A program made the position numbers and the translations under genes. Shown here in pieces: positions 35,486 to 47,027 of a stretch of 64,000 nt of DNA. The stretch comes from Tilletiopsis washingtonensis (Eukaryota > Basidiomycota > Exobasidiomycetes > Entylomatales), in assembly GCF_003144115.1 (NCBI RefSeq), contig NW_020312004.1, positions 180,269-244,268 on the forward strand. The letters run 5' to 3'. Numbering within the stretch: position 1 is the stretch's first letter; each line of letters opens with the position of its first letter. The notes under the pieces are model-generated. The model searched no databases. It was not told the origin of the DNA and saw nothing but the letters and a program-made list of their open reading frames with translations.

Positions 35486-36628
35486 GGTGGGCAGCAAAAG
35501 GGGCAGAAAGCAAGAGGAGCAAGCGGTAGAAGACGAAAGACTGCGAGTTGCGGGTGTGTCAGTGCACGCTGGCGGTGGCATGAGGTCGCTGTCTCGAGGC
35601 CGTCCCTCGCTCAGCAGGGACAAGCGGACGGAAGGGCGTCGGCGCCGGCGCCCCTTGTCCTCGCCGCTGCGCCGCCTCCACTCCACGACGCCTCCGCTGA
35701 GCGCTCGCGCCAGTTCTCAGCAGACTCACAAGGAGACCGACCAGCGGTGAGAAGCACGATACTACACGGTAACGAAACGAGGCAGATTTGAGCAGGGCTG
35801 AGGGAACGCAAGACGAGTCGGCGCCTCCGCGGCGCTTATGAAGGGCCGGCGGCCGCCTTCGCCGCGTGCGCGTGTGCCGCACCTCTGGGGCAACGCAGGT
35901 CCGCCGCCAAGCATGCGCGCACAGCGTCGAAGTTGGCCGCCACTCCGCCGTGCACCGCAGCGCTGCGATGTGTATGGACGCCGCAGCCGTGCCTGGCCGG
36001 CATCCCCGTTTGGGCAGGTCGCGCTCCCATGTGCGGTGTGACATGGCTCGCGCGGCGGTCGGCGCGGCGCTCCCCGCGCGTTCGCAGCGCACCGCGCGCG
36101 TCTTCTGGCTCGGAGGTCCTGCGCTGCAGCTCGCGCAAGCACCGCCTGAGCTCTCTGCTGCTTCTGCCTACATCGTGAGGAGGCCTGCGTCTGCATCGCA
36201 GCCCTAATCTCAGTCTCAGATGCAGGGCACGCGGCTAGGCGAAGTCTCCTGCCGCGGCTGCGGCGCGGCGAAGCTTCCGGCGGCGCTTGTGCCGCGCCGA
36301 CAGAAGCAGCACAAAGCAAGCAGATCTGGCGAACGCGCAGGCCAGCGGTCAGCACCTCACTCTCCAAGGCGTGTGCGGCATCGGCGGCTGCGATGAGGAT
36401 CGTCGAGCGGAGCTGACTGCGACAACGGTTCCGCAGAGCGCAGCGTCTACTGCTCGCCAACGACGCCGGCTGTCGAGTGTTTGCAGGCGCCTCGTACACG
36501 CCTCATCGATCCACGCTGCTTGCCGTCTCTTCGAGTCCAGAAGCAGCTTTCATTTCTCCCCACGCTGCGGCACATCCGGCGCGCAGCGACGCAGCTCTCT
36601 CACGTCGCGCGCGTGCGGCGCTCTCCGT
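35486..36628. other. Intergenic region, no gene recognised
   Basis: 1.1 kb lying upstream of the GH17 gene and downstream of the MPP-beta gene, both on the minus strand. A 245-codon minus frame (35762-36499) is Arg/Ala/Cys-rich with no motif and is not accepted as a gene. Confidence 0.5.
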
Positions 36629-38695
36629 CTAGTAGATCATCGACGACATGTCCGCCCGGATCCGGTCGTACGACAGCAGGCCCTCGACGCGGCCGTGTGC
36701 GGCAATGGCAATGTCGGCGTCCCCTACGAGGCAGGGGTGAGCAGGTGACGAGATGCAAGCCAGACGCAGGCTACTCACAGAGGTACTTCTGCGCAACGCG
36801 CTGGATGTCCTTCGGGCCGATGGCCGAGATGGCGGCCTCGATCTCAGCGGGCGTGTAGCGCTTGCCCGACGTGACGAGCTGGCGGCCAATGTCCTCGGCA
36901 ATGGCCGTCGTGCCGTCGAGGCCGAGCAGCAGGCTCGCCTTGAGCTGGCTCTTGGCACGCTCCACCTCGCCCTCCGTCGGCGCCGAGCTCATGCGCTGCC
37001 ACTCGCGCAGCGTAAAGTGCACCATGTCGTCGAGGTTCGTCAGGTTCTCCGAGACCATGTAGATGCCCCACAGGCCCGTGTCCGAGTAGCTCGTGCTGAA
37101 GTGCATGAAGCTGTTGGCCAGGTTCTGCGAGCTGACAATGTGGCTCAGGCGCGAGCTCAGCAGCGGGCTCGAGCCGAGGCTGCGGTCCCAGTTGCCCATG
37201 ATCGACTGCAGCACGAGCATCGGGAAGTAGTCGGGGCTCGACCACGACACACCCTCGACGGCAATGGCAATGTTGCACGTCGGCGAGGTGTCGTCGCGGA
37301 TGCGCACCTCGGAGCCGATGAACTTCGTCGGCGCAGCCGCAGCGCCGCCCACCTTGAGCGGGGCCGACGACGAGGGCAGGTTCGAGAAGTGCTTCTCGGC
37401 CAGCTTCACGAGCTCCTCGTGCTCAATGCCGCCGGCACCGACGAGCACCATGCGGTCGGCCGAGTAGTTGGTGCTGATGTACTCAGCAAGGTCCTCGCGC
37501 TTGATCGACAGGATGTTCTCCTTGGGGCCGAGGATGGTGCGGCCGAGGGCCTGGCCTGCAAAAGCCACCCGTGCGTCAGCAAGCAGGCCCACGCAGCTGC
37601 CTGTTCGGCAGTCCCGCCTCCGTCTCCGTCTCTTGCCCGCTGCACTCACCCTGGAACGCGACCGAGTGCAGGTGGTCGAACACAACCTCCTCCAGCTGCT
37701 TGTCCACCTCCTCCTGCTCCCGCAGGATCACATCACGCTCGCGCTCAACAGCGCCGGCCTCGAGCTTCGAGTTCTGCAGGATGTCCGAGATGATGTCGAC
37801 AGCCTTGTCGACGTCGTTGCGGAAGGCCTTGGCATAGTAGACCGTCTGCTCGCGCGACGTGTAGGCGTTCAGGTGCGCGCCGAGGTTCTCCACCTCGAGC
37901 TCGAGCTGGTGCTGGTTGCGCCGGCCGGTGCCTGGTCATCAACGCGTCAGTAATCTGGCAGAGAGAGAGGCCAAGATAATGCAGAGCAATGCGAAGCCCT
38001 GGCGATCTCGAGGGGCCGGCAGGCAACGCAAGCCGCCGCAGCTTCAGAGAGAAGTAGCACGCCTTCGCTTCTGCTGCGCTCCATTAACGTGCCCACGCCG
38101 CCTATCCCGGGCTGACCCATGCCGCCTATCGCGAGCTGAGTACTCTCCGCATCATCACCGCCTGCGCGCGCTCAACACTCCGCCGCGATGCGCTCAGCAC
38201 TCACCCTTGAAGGCCATGTGCTCAAGGAAGTGGGCCGTGCCGTTGGTGCGGTCCGTCTCGGCGCGGCTGCCGGCGTCGATCCAGGCGCCGACGGTGGCCG
38301 TCTGCGCCGCCGGGTTCGACTCGGTGGCGACGGTGAGGCCGTTGGCGAGCGTCGTCGTCTGCGTGATGGGCTGGAGCGAGGCGGAGAGCGTCAGCTTCGT
38401 GCCGGCCAGCGCACGGGCAAGACAGAGGGGGCCTCGAGAGAAGGCCGTGCGCAGAGAGGAGCATCGCAGCTAGCTGCGGCACAGCCTGTACGCTCGCGCT
38501 CTCTTTTGTCCGCCTCACGTCCGCCGAGTGACACTGCGACGTCCGGCGCTGCAGCCGCCTCTGCTCATCGGGGCCGGAGCGCATGCTCACCTGGCGCGTG
38601 GCGTGCGAGGCAAAGGCACGCGGCAGCGCGGCGACGCGCAGGGCGGCCGGGCGGGGAGCGCGCAGTGCGCTCTGCACAAGAAGGCGAGCCGACAT
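36629..38695 (-). CDS. MAS1: Mitochondrial processing peptidase beta subunit (MAS1/PMPCB)
   Basis: Minus-strand exons 38695-38591, 38394-38205, 37931-37650, 37555-36779 and 36723-36629; 482 residues, the usual family length. MPP removes presequences from proteins imported into the mitochondrial matrix, and the beta subunit is catalytic. Exon 1 is itself a presequence ([20 protein letters not shown]). Exon 2 carries the inverted zinc motif HFLEH (His90, Glu93, His94) after [12 protein letters not shown]; the distal Glu ligand lies in [16 protein letters not shown]. Further blocks: [28 protein letters not shown], the glycine loop [12 protein letters not shown], and the end [20 protein letters not shown]. 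Introns 1 (196 nt) and 2 (273 nt) are long; the acceptor assigned to intron 1 is AAG rather than CAG, so that junction is the least certain. Confidence 0.92.
38097..38140. repeat. Imperfect tandem duplication of about 20 nt inside an MPP-beta intron
   Basis: The motif GCCGCCTATC followed by CCGGGCTGA or GCGAGCTGA occurs twice, at about 38097-38115 and 38121-38139, inside the 273-nt intron of the MPP-beta gene. Confidence 0.5.
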
Positions 38696-39775
38696 TGCAG
38701 CGAAAGGGAGAGGAATGTGAGGGAGGGAGAGGGTAAGGAAGGATGCGCGTGCGCCGGCGATGTCGAGCCGCTCGCCTTGCTTCTCTGGCGGCGACGGCCG
38801 GCCGCCTGTGCCGCTCGCACGCCCGGCCGGCGCTGAGCACTCGGCGCCGCGCCGCTGGCTGGAAGCTTGCTCGCGGCGCGGCGCGGCCGCCCGGCGGGCG
38901 CCGATGGCCACGTGGCTGGCGCGCCTGCTCCCACGCCGCCTGGACGACCTCCATCCCTCAGCGCCGCGCCCGCGAAGCCTGACCAAGACGGCCTGGCACA
39001 GCTGATCGCAAGGCAGATACAGGTCAGCTGTACGGTTCATTATTCTGGTCAGACGTTTCTGGAGCCGTATGACTTATCCTCGGACGGCGCTGTACGGCTA
39101 CCGGCGCCGGTGCCGCTCCGGCACGGCTCGCGACAACGATCCTTCAGATCGTTTCATCCCTTCCCTGCCTGACTTCGTGCTGCGGCTCGGCATGCGCCTG
39201 TCATGCTGCTTCATATGCGACAGGAGCCTGATGTCCCGGTCACCACAGCACACGTACTCATCGCATTGGCTTCTCTTGCCCGTTTGGCGGCCGATGCAAC
39301 ACGGTAGCCTCGTTCACAAGCGCAAGTCACTCCATGCCTTCAGCGCCGGGGTGCGAGTGCGGGTCGCGGGATGATAAACGTTCCGGACGAGCTTCGCTAC
39401 TATTCTGGGGGCTGCTCCTCATTCACAATTCTGATGCTGATTGAGCACGTCAAACGTCGACGGCGGCTCCGGCGCGACGGCACGCGGGAAGCCATCAGCT
39501 GCGTTCTGTGGCTGGCGTCCAAAGTGCCCGGGCTCACAACCGCAACGTGCGCTGCTGTGCGGCCTCTGCAGCTGTCCCTCCACCAAGGGCCTGCTTGTGC
39601 GGCTCGCAGTGGTACCTCGATGTCGCTGTTCGACCGCCGACAGCTGCATCTGCCGTGCTGTGACGCAGCAGAGAGAGAGCAGAGAGGTGTGAGCTGCCGC
39701 CTGCTGCTTCTACAGCCACCCTTCTGCCGCCCTGGTGCAGGTTTCTCTCACGTCTGAACCGCTGAGCCACGCCTC
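38696..39775. other. Intergenic region with a lower-GC segment
   Basis: Promoter of the MPP-beta gene lies at the left end. By hand count the 480 bases from 39001 to 39480 are about 60% G+C, visibly lower than the surrounding sequence. Nothing in it resembles a gene, and no transposase or reverse-transcriptase motif is seen. Confidence 0.5.
39135..39153. repeat. Perfect 7-bp inverted repeat with 5-nt loop
   Basis: AACGATC at 39135-39141 is mirrored by GATCGTT at 39147-39153 around the loop CTTCA. It sits within the lower-GC intergenic segment. It may be fortuitous or a remnant of a mobile element or a palindromic protein-binding site. Confidence 0.5.
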
Positions 39776-40069
39776 CTACCCGCCGTCGTCGTCGGTAATC
39801 GAAGCACGATTCATGCGGCCGCGTGCCTCGCCGAGCTCGATCTCATCACCCGGCGAGACAGGCGCGGTGCCGCGAGCGCGCTTATTCGGCGGGGAGCGCG
39901 GGGATTGCGGCGGCAGCGCGGCAGAGAGCGCAGCCGCAGACGAGAGCGGCGTCGGTGCAGCACAGCGTGAGCCTTGCGCTGCGCTGCTGACAGCAAAGGT
40001 GCCGGCACCGCGCCAGCGCAGCAGCAGCACAAGCACGTCTGCCCCTCCCGGCGTTGCAGAGAGTCTCAC
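39776..40069 (-). CDS. Possible small gene or last exon, hypothetical
   Basis: A 97-codon minus-strand frame ends in SPPNKRARGTAPVSPGDEI followed by ELGEARGRMNRASITDDDGG and a stop. The C-terminal half looks like protein (NLS-like NKRARG, acidic end), whereas the first 30 codons do not. If real, upstream exons on the minus strand are likely, for example from an ATG near 40232 that opens MQRSKLNAADPQ, joined by a GTGAGA donor near 40074. I do not recognise the family. The alternative is that this is leader or promoter sequence of the divergent gene at 40740. Confidence 0.25.
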   Translation of the reverse strand: MRLSATPGGADVLVLLLRWRGAGTFAVSSAAQGSRCAAPTPLSSAAALSAALPPQSPRSPPNKRARGTAPVSPGDEIELGEARGRMNRASITDDDGG

Positions 40070-40739
40070 GGGGAGTTCTGCGCTGCAGCAAGCTGCTCGG
40101 GCGCCTGGATCTCAGGCGGCCGGGAGCAGCCACCGCCTCTGCCGTGCAGCAGCAGCTGCGGTCTGCACTGCGCTCAGGCGCTGATGCTGCCCGGTGCTGC
40201 GGATCTGCTGCGTTGAGCTTGCTGCGCTGCATCTGGCCTTGCTGCCGCCGGTGCCGCGTCCGCTGCCGCTGCGAACTCGGCGTGCAGCGCGGCGGCGCGA
40301 GGCGTCGCTGGCCGCGGCCGTGCCGCCGTGGAGTCGGGAAAGCGCCGTCGCGGCGGCGCTCGCGCCTCTCCGCCTCACACATCGCCGTCGCCGTCGCCGT
40401 CGCCGCCGCTGCTGCCTCCTCCCGACCTCCTTCTTCCCACCTTCGCTGCGTCTGCGTTGCGGCGCTCCATCATCCGCCACTCGCACACGCCGTGCCTGCC
40501 CCTTTGCCGCGCTCCTCTCCGCGCAGCCGCCCCGCGCGCGTCTCTCCCGCAGCCCCTGCGTGGCCGCCGCGTGCGCTGGCCGCTGCCAGGCCGTCTGGCA
40601 AGCGTGCTGCGGCAGGTGGCAGCTGCGGCCTCGCCAGCACCAGCAGCTGTAGCAGTCGCAGCCTCGTCTGAGACGCCAGTCCGCCTCGCCGGCACCTGTC
40701 CGCGCAGCATCCGTTGCCGCGCTGCGTCCGCCGAGCAGC
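40070..40739. other. Upstream region and leader of the large Ser-rich gene
   Basis: C/G- and C/T-rich sequence with no convincing plus-strand gene; the pyrimidine-rich part (about 40370-40560) looks like a leader for the gene starting at 40740. It may also contain upstream exons of a small minus-strand gene. Confidence 0.45.
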
Positions 40740-43700
40740 ATGCCGGCCGACATCCGCTCCTCGCCCTCGTGGGTCGGGCGCACCTCTGTGGCGCCTGATC
40801 CTGCATCTCGCGACTCGCCAGCCACAAACGGCGCCGCAGCGGCCGCACGCGCGAGCCTGCTCGGCGACGGCAAGCCCGGCCTGCGCCGCGAGCCGACGTG
40901 GGCGCGCAACATCAACTTCGACGGCGGCTTCGACCTCACTGCCTCGCCGTCGCTGCCGCGCGCCGACTCGGACGGCGTGCGGCGAGCCACTGAGGGCCTC
41001 GTCGGCTCCACCAGCAGCAGTCCTCGCGCCGCACAAGGCGGCCTGGCATCAGTGCAGACCCGCCCGCGAGGGCTGAGCTGGGACGCTCTGCGCAGCTCCC
41101 GTGAGTGCAGCTCCGCAACGCCCGCTGTTGCAGCCTGCTCACACCTCGCTGCAGCGATGCCCAACGAAGAGACGCGCGGCGTGGTGCCGTCGCATGCCCG
41201 TGTCGCCAGCCAGGACAGTACAGCGCGGCAGCAAGACCGCGCATCGCCGCGGAAGGCCGGCTCGTCCGGCACCTGGGGCTCTCCACAGGCATCCGCATCG
41301 CAGGTTGCACAGTCCGAACGCTCCACACCAAGAGCCGCTGGCACTGCCACGATGGACACGCCAGACGGCACGCCACAGCAGGCCAAGACGCGGCGCTTCG
41401 TGGCCACGCCGCCGCGCGTCGGCTCAGAAGAGTGGGCCCGCACGAGCAGCCCGTCTTTCCCGGGCTCCTCGGCAGATGCGTATGCTCAGCGCGGCGACAG
41501 CGGCTCGTCTGCTCCCTCGCGCGAGGCCTTTGTCGACATCAACGGCCTGCCGATCCCTGGCGCCAGCCGGCCGAGCACCTCTATGAGCCGCGACTCGAGC
41601 CGCGATGCGCTCCGAGAGCCGCGCCGCGACAGCAACGGCACGAGCGGCTCGGCTGGTCTGTACGATGCAAAGCGCGCCAGCGTCATGTCCTTCCAGACTG
41701 CGCTCTCTGGCAGCTACCCGAGCAACCACAGCCGGAGCGATCTCGATGAGCGCCTGCAGCAGCTCGACGTCGGCCCGCCGATACAGCCCTGGCTGCAGTC
41801 ACAGGCGCAGCACGTGTATGGCTCGAGTCCGGACTCTGAGCAGGTGCCTGGCGTGCCTGGAGGCTGGGCCGGCCGCGGTACATGGGCGCCGGCGCCGCCG
41901 CCGAAGACCAATGGCCTGCTCGCCTCGCCTCGACAGGCATTCAGTCCTCTTGCAGGCGGCAGCTCGCAGATGAGGCCACGCGCGCCCTCGCAAAGTGCGA
42001 CCAGCACGCTGGGCTCGCGCTCGCGCTCGGCCTCGGCGTCGGGCTCTGCTGTGCTCGATCTCGGGTCATCGCCGGGGTTGACAGCCGCGCCGCACGATGC
42101 TAGCGCCGCCGAGGTCACCGAGGATCTCGACGACGTGGTAATCAGCCGGCCAGACAATGGCGAGAGCGTGCATCGTGACCAGACGGTGCGGCCGGGGCAC
42201 TCTCGCTCGTCGAGCAAACAGCTGCAAGATGTCACGCGCGACTTTCCTCTGCCGCACCAGCCGAGCCGCGACGCCTCGTACACGTCTCAGGAAGCGGCGA
42301 CACTGCCCTCGGGCCCGCCGAGCGGCGCGAGCGCTCCTTCGAGCATCTACCAGCGCCGCGCATCTGGCGGCCGGCCGTACGACGATGCCGGACGTCGTGC
42401 ATCCGCAGGGCGCCTCATGGAGGTACCCTCGCCACAGTTGCGGGCACGCCTCGACTCCTCGCTGCCGCCGTCACCAGCCGGGTATCCGTCCCGCGATGCA
42501 CCTGGCCCAGTGCCACCAGCCAAGGACGATCCGCGAAGGCTGAGCGAGAGTCGGCAACTGCAGCTCGGGAGCATGGCCTCGCCTGAGCTCTCCGACAACG
42601 TCATCCCGCCGCCTCTGCCGGCCAGCGTGGTGGCAGCGTCCTCTCGTGATCGGCAGCACGAGTTCTCGCCGGTGCCCGACGAGGCGCCCGCGCCGGTCTC
42701 GGACTTCCGCCGCGCTCCGCTCGCGAAGATCACCACATCGGCCCTCGGCGATGCCAGCGCCACGCCAGACGTAGACACGGACGCACTTCGTGCAGATGCG
42801 ACAGCCCAGCCGCAAGGCAGCCCTGTCGATCTGTCCACGCCGATGGGCCGCCGATTGTCCTCGGGTCAGATGCTGCCGCGTGCAGCTCTGGCCGAGGCGC
42901 CGGTGCAGTCATCTGCGCCTCTCGCCGAGTCGATCTCGCGCGCCTCCTCGCCATCTGCTGAGACGCCGCCTCGTGAGCCGTCGCCGCCGCCAGAGGGCGA
43001 GGTCGAGGCGCGCGCCGAGTGGGAGCGCGCGCAGGCGAAGCAACTCGCAGCCGGCGCCAAGAATGCGTCTAAGAACGCCAACGCCGCGCGCAAGACGACG
43101 TTCCGTGGCTCGATGAAGCCTCTGCAGATGGTCCCAGCCGCAGAGGTCGCGCGCGATGACCGGAGCGCCCCGATGCGCGCCTCCGCCAGCTACTCGCCCA
43201 TCGCGTCTCTGGGCACGCTCCCACTTGACTCGCCGCAGGCCGAGGTGCTTGACCCGATGCAGCAGCCGAATGGCCTGCGGCAGAACAGCGCGCCGGTCAC
43301 AGACGGACCGCTGATGGGCGATGCGAAGGCCAAGGCGCGCACCAGCTCGGGCGTGCTCAGCACGCAGCAGCTGCAGCGCCAGCAGGCGCGCGACCAGCGC
43401 CGCAGTGTCGGTGCCATCAACATGGCCATGGGCGCCACAGGCGACATGGCCGGCGGCGCCAACGGGCCGTATCCCTCGTTCCCCTCACCCAGCACGAGCG
43501 CCACCAAGGTCCGGCAATACCCTGGCACGCTTCCTCAGCGCAGTCTCGTGGCTCCCTTCGAGCTGCAGCAGCGCCCTGATGGGCTGCTCTCCGGCCTCAT
43601 TGGTCCCGACGGCGTCCGACGAAGCCCCAACGACCCGGAAGTGTGTCTCGAGTGCATGATGCGCGACGAGGACATGATTGACGTGCACGTGCTCGGCGCC

Positions 43701-46700
43701 AGCCTCTGGGAGCGCGAGAGCGACCGCGACTTCAGAGAGGCGTGCAAGATCGAGGTCGAGGAGGACGCGCGCAAGGAGCGCGAGCGCGAGGCGCGCAACA
43801 ACCCGCAGGCGTCGGAAAGCGCTTCTGGAGACCAGGCGCCAGCACCAAGAGAAAGCGTCCCGCTGCCGCCGCGACCGACAGGAGCGCGCGTCCGCGTGAA
43901 GCGCGTGGCCAAGGGCGACCCGCTCACGGCCGAGCGTCTCAAGCTGCACACGCAGATGGTCAGTCCGGTCTCTTGCCTCATGCGGCCTGTCGCGACTGCT
44001 GACACGCCGTACATCTGTAGAATCCGCCTGCCTCGTCGCACCGGTGGCGCACGCTGCAGACTTTCCTTGCCATCCAGGCCAAGTACATCGCCATGGAGCA
44101 GCGCGCACGCGCAAACGCCGGCCTCGATCGAGACCTGCCTCAGCGGCCGTCGCCGCACACAGCGATTGGCTCTTCGGTCGTCACGCCGGACGAGTACGAC
44201 AACAAGATGGTGCGCACAGGCTCGGGCGGCAGCCCTGCCGACCTGGTGGCCAAGCTCTCGAGCAAGAACCGGGGTCAGCGCGGGTCTGGAAGCCTGCTGA
44301 TCGAAGAGCAGACTCTGGCGCCTGCGGATCGCGAGGCCAAGGAGCGCGACATTGCGCACGCGCGCGATGCGCGGCGCAAGATGGTTGCCAGCACGGCAGA
44401 GCCGTCGACAGCGGTTCTCGCAGGTAGCCGAGGAAGCTACGGCGCAGGCGCGAAGGTGCCCTCACAGCTGCAGCAGTTCGCCGCAGCCACAGAAGACGAG
44501 CGCAAGCGCCTGTCCGGGCAGCCACTCGACGAGCAGAGCGCCGGGCATGCCAGCATTCCACGCCGCTCGGCCATGGTCACGCCGACGCCGATGCGTGTGG
44601 GCAGCGCGCAGGACCTGCGCTCCATCCAGGGCGCGATGCACGGCACGCCGAATCCCTCTTCGCCCGTGAGCCTGGCGCCGCCGGCTCGGCCATTCGCGCA
44701 AGGCGGCAGCTCGGGCGCCCTCACGCGCGCCAACTCTTCTCTCTCGCTCGCGCAGAGCGGGTCGATGGTCGACATGCATGTCGGCCTCGAGGACCGCGTC
44801 GAGCACCGTGTGACCCAGCAAGGCTTTGTGCCTGGCTCGCCGCTGGGTGCAGCTAGCCCGGGTGCGATCAACCGCGCGTACTATGGCTTCCCGGGCGATG
44901 GCGACGTTGCTCCGCCAGCTCCCGAGAGGCAACAGCAGCCGAGCTACTCGATGCCCGACGAGCGCGACACCTCGCGCGACACGAACCGCGGGCGCAAGGA
45001 CTCAATCAAGAAGAAGAAGAAGGGCGGCCTGCGCGGCTTCCTTTCTAAGCTGGCCGGCGGCGGTGGCAGCTCGAGCGACCGACAGGCCACGCCATCTTCG
45101 TTCGACTACAGTCGCGACTCGAGCTCTCGCCGTTCCCCGAGCCCCAGCAGCGCACGGAACCGGCGCGCTGGCTCTCTCGGCCCGGACATCTCGCTCGACC
45201 TGGCGCCGTCGCGCGCGCAGCAAGAGCTAACCCAAAGCTCGCGCGCGTCTACTTCGAACGTCTTGGGCGGCACGCAAGCACCGGAGCCTGAACATGTCGT
45301 ATCTCCCATCGCCGGCGACGTGTACCAGCATCCGCCGGGTATGAACAGCCAGACTTCGTTCGACATGATGATTGGCGGCGGCCTCGGCGGCGACATGGGC
45401 CCCTTCCAGACCGGGCCGCTGCCGCCGCCGCGGCACGACTCGCGTCTGCCACCCGCCTCACCGGCTGTCGAGGAGGCCCCTGCCGTGCCGACGAAGTCAC
45501 CCCAGCCCACGCAGCAGCGCCAGTCGGGGTCCAGCGCCTTGCGGAGCGTGCCCTCTGGCTCGCAGCTGAACAACAGCGCCCCAGGCGACGGCCGACGCGA
45601 GGCTCAGGCATCGTACAACGGCGCGGCAGTGCCTCCGTCGCCAGCCGTCTCCGCAACGCGTGGTACCTCGTCCTTGTGAGTGCCGGTCTGATCACCTTGC
45701 GCACCTCTTACTCACGCTTGTCTTTCCTCTCAGTGCGCCTCAACGCACCTCATCGCGCGACACCTCGTCTCGTCCGCAAGGCGTCGGCCAGGATGCGGAT
45801 CAGGCCAGCATCGCCTCGTCGCGTGCCAGCCGCCGTGAGCAGATGCAGCAGCAGCAGACACCGCCGATGCACAACCCGAATGGCCCGATGGTGCATGGCC
45901 GCATGGCCTCTGGCGGCATGCAGGACGGTCGCTCGGGCTACGCGAACAGCGGCAACAACAGCTTCCCGGCGTCTCCCTCGAACTCGAGCACGCTGCAGTA
46001 CGACGGGCGCAAGAGCATGAACGCTCTGCGTGGTGCTGCCTCTTCCAGCTCGATGCCCGCCGGCGGCTCGCAGCCCAAGCGTCCGCCTCGCAACCCGCAG
46101 CGCGACACCGCAAGCGAGAACAGCGCCGCCGACCACGTGCCGCCGCTGCCGTCGTCGCTCTCGTCGAACTTCCAGCAGCAGCAACAGCAGTACTACCAGA
46201 CCGGCCCACGCGTGACTCAGAGGCCTTCGAGCCGCCTTGACATGCCCGCGCGGGCTATGACTCCGCATCGCAACTTCGCATCGGAGGGCTCCGACGCGAC
46301 GCCCGCGGCCGAGAAGCGCAAGAGCCGCTTCAAGCTGCCGTCGTTTGGCAAGTCGAAGCGCGAGTCGCAAGTGGCGCCCAAGGCCGAGCCAGCACCGCTG
46401 CCACGGCGCGGATCCGGCGACTTCTCGCGCCTCGGCCTTGGCCTGCCGCCGTTCAACCCGGGCACTGGCGCTGCGCCGCAGGCCGGCGGGGACAAGGGAC
46501 GCATCAACTTCGCCTCCTGGGCCAACCCGACGCTGCGCAGCCGCAGCTCGCGCACGACGGTCGACGACCTGGCCGGCCTGGCGCCGCCCAAGCCCGGCTT
46601 CAGCGAGCGCCTGCGCGCCGTCAGCACGCCGATCGACGACCGCGGCCTGCCGCCGCGCTCGCAGTCGGCCATGGGCAAGCTGCCGTCGCAGCGCTTTGCC

Positions 46701-46775
46701 GGCGGCGGCTTCCCCGGCTTCCGCAGCCGCAGCCGCATGCGCATGCGCGAGGAGGAGTCGGAGGAGGAAGACTAA
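40740..46775 (+). CDS. Very large Ser-rich, mostly disordered protein with a conserved Cys-containing block
   Basis: Exons 40740-41100, 41155-43958, 44021-45675 and 45734-46775; 1953 residues. I do not recognise a named family. Nearly all of it is Ser/Pro/Arg/Gln-rich with many SP and RxxS sites, as in cell-polarity or cell-wall-signalling scaffolds. The best-ordered part, about residues 950-1110, reads NDPEVCLECMMRDEDMIDVH, LGASLWERESDRDF, a charged helix EEDARKEREREARN, VKRVAKGDPLTAERLKLHTQM and, across the third exon, SSHRWRTLQTFLAIQAKYIA. I have seen blocks like the CLECMMRDEDM one in unnamed basidiomycete and ascomycete proteins. Basic patches occur at KKKKGGLRGFLSKL and KRKSRFKLPSFGKSKR; the end is acidic (EEESEEED). 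Both short introns are confirmed by frame and by the conserved block they interrupt. Confidence 0.8.
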
Positions 46776-47027
46776 AGCTAGGCCCATTCCATCTCGCTGC
46801 TCAATCTCACCGGCGCTGCCTCACCTCAACGCGCCATCTCTTGCTGCTCGCGCCGACTCCACACGCAACGACTCCCCCTCCCCTGCTACCCGCTCCCTGC
46901 GCGAGACGCAAGCCTCGTGCCGCTCAACTGATTCCCCTTTGCACCCTGCGAATGAAAATGCTTGCTCCGGCTCTGCCGCTCCCAGGAGCGCCTCCAGTGC
47001 ACATCTGATGGCGTCCGGCGGCGCCAG
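46776..47027. terminator. Shared 3' region between convergent genes
   Basis: 252 bp between the stops of the large Ser-rich gene and cyclin C; both transcripts must end here or overlap. No clear polyadenylation signal can be named. Confidence 0.35.

Noticed and set aside
35762-36499. 245-codon minus-strand frame between the GH17 and MPP-beta genes
   Set aside because: Composition is Arg/Ala/Cys-rich, with no motif, signal or plausible splice structure; overlapping frames on both strands look alike.
40112-41443. 443-codon open frame on the minus strand
   Set aside because: It lies opposite the start of the large Ser-rich gene; its composition (Arg, Ala, Ser, Cys) mirrors the sense codons and it has no motif. 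GC-rich third positions make such antisense frames common here.
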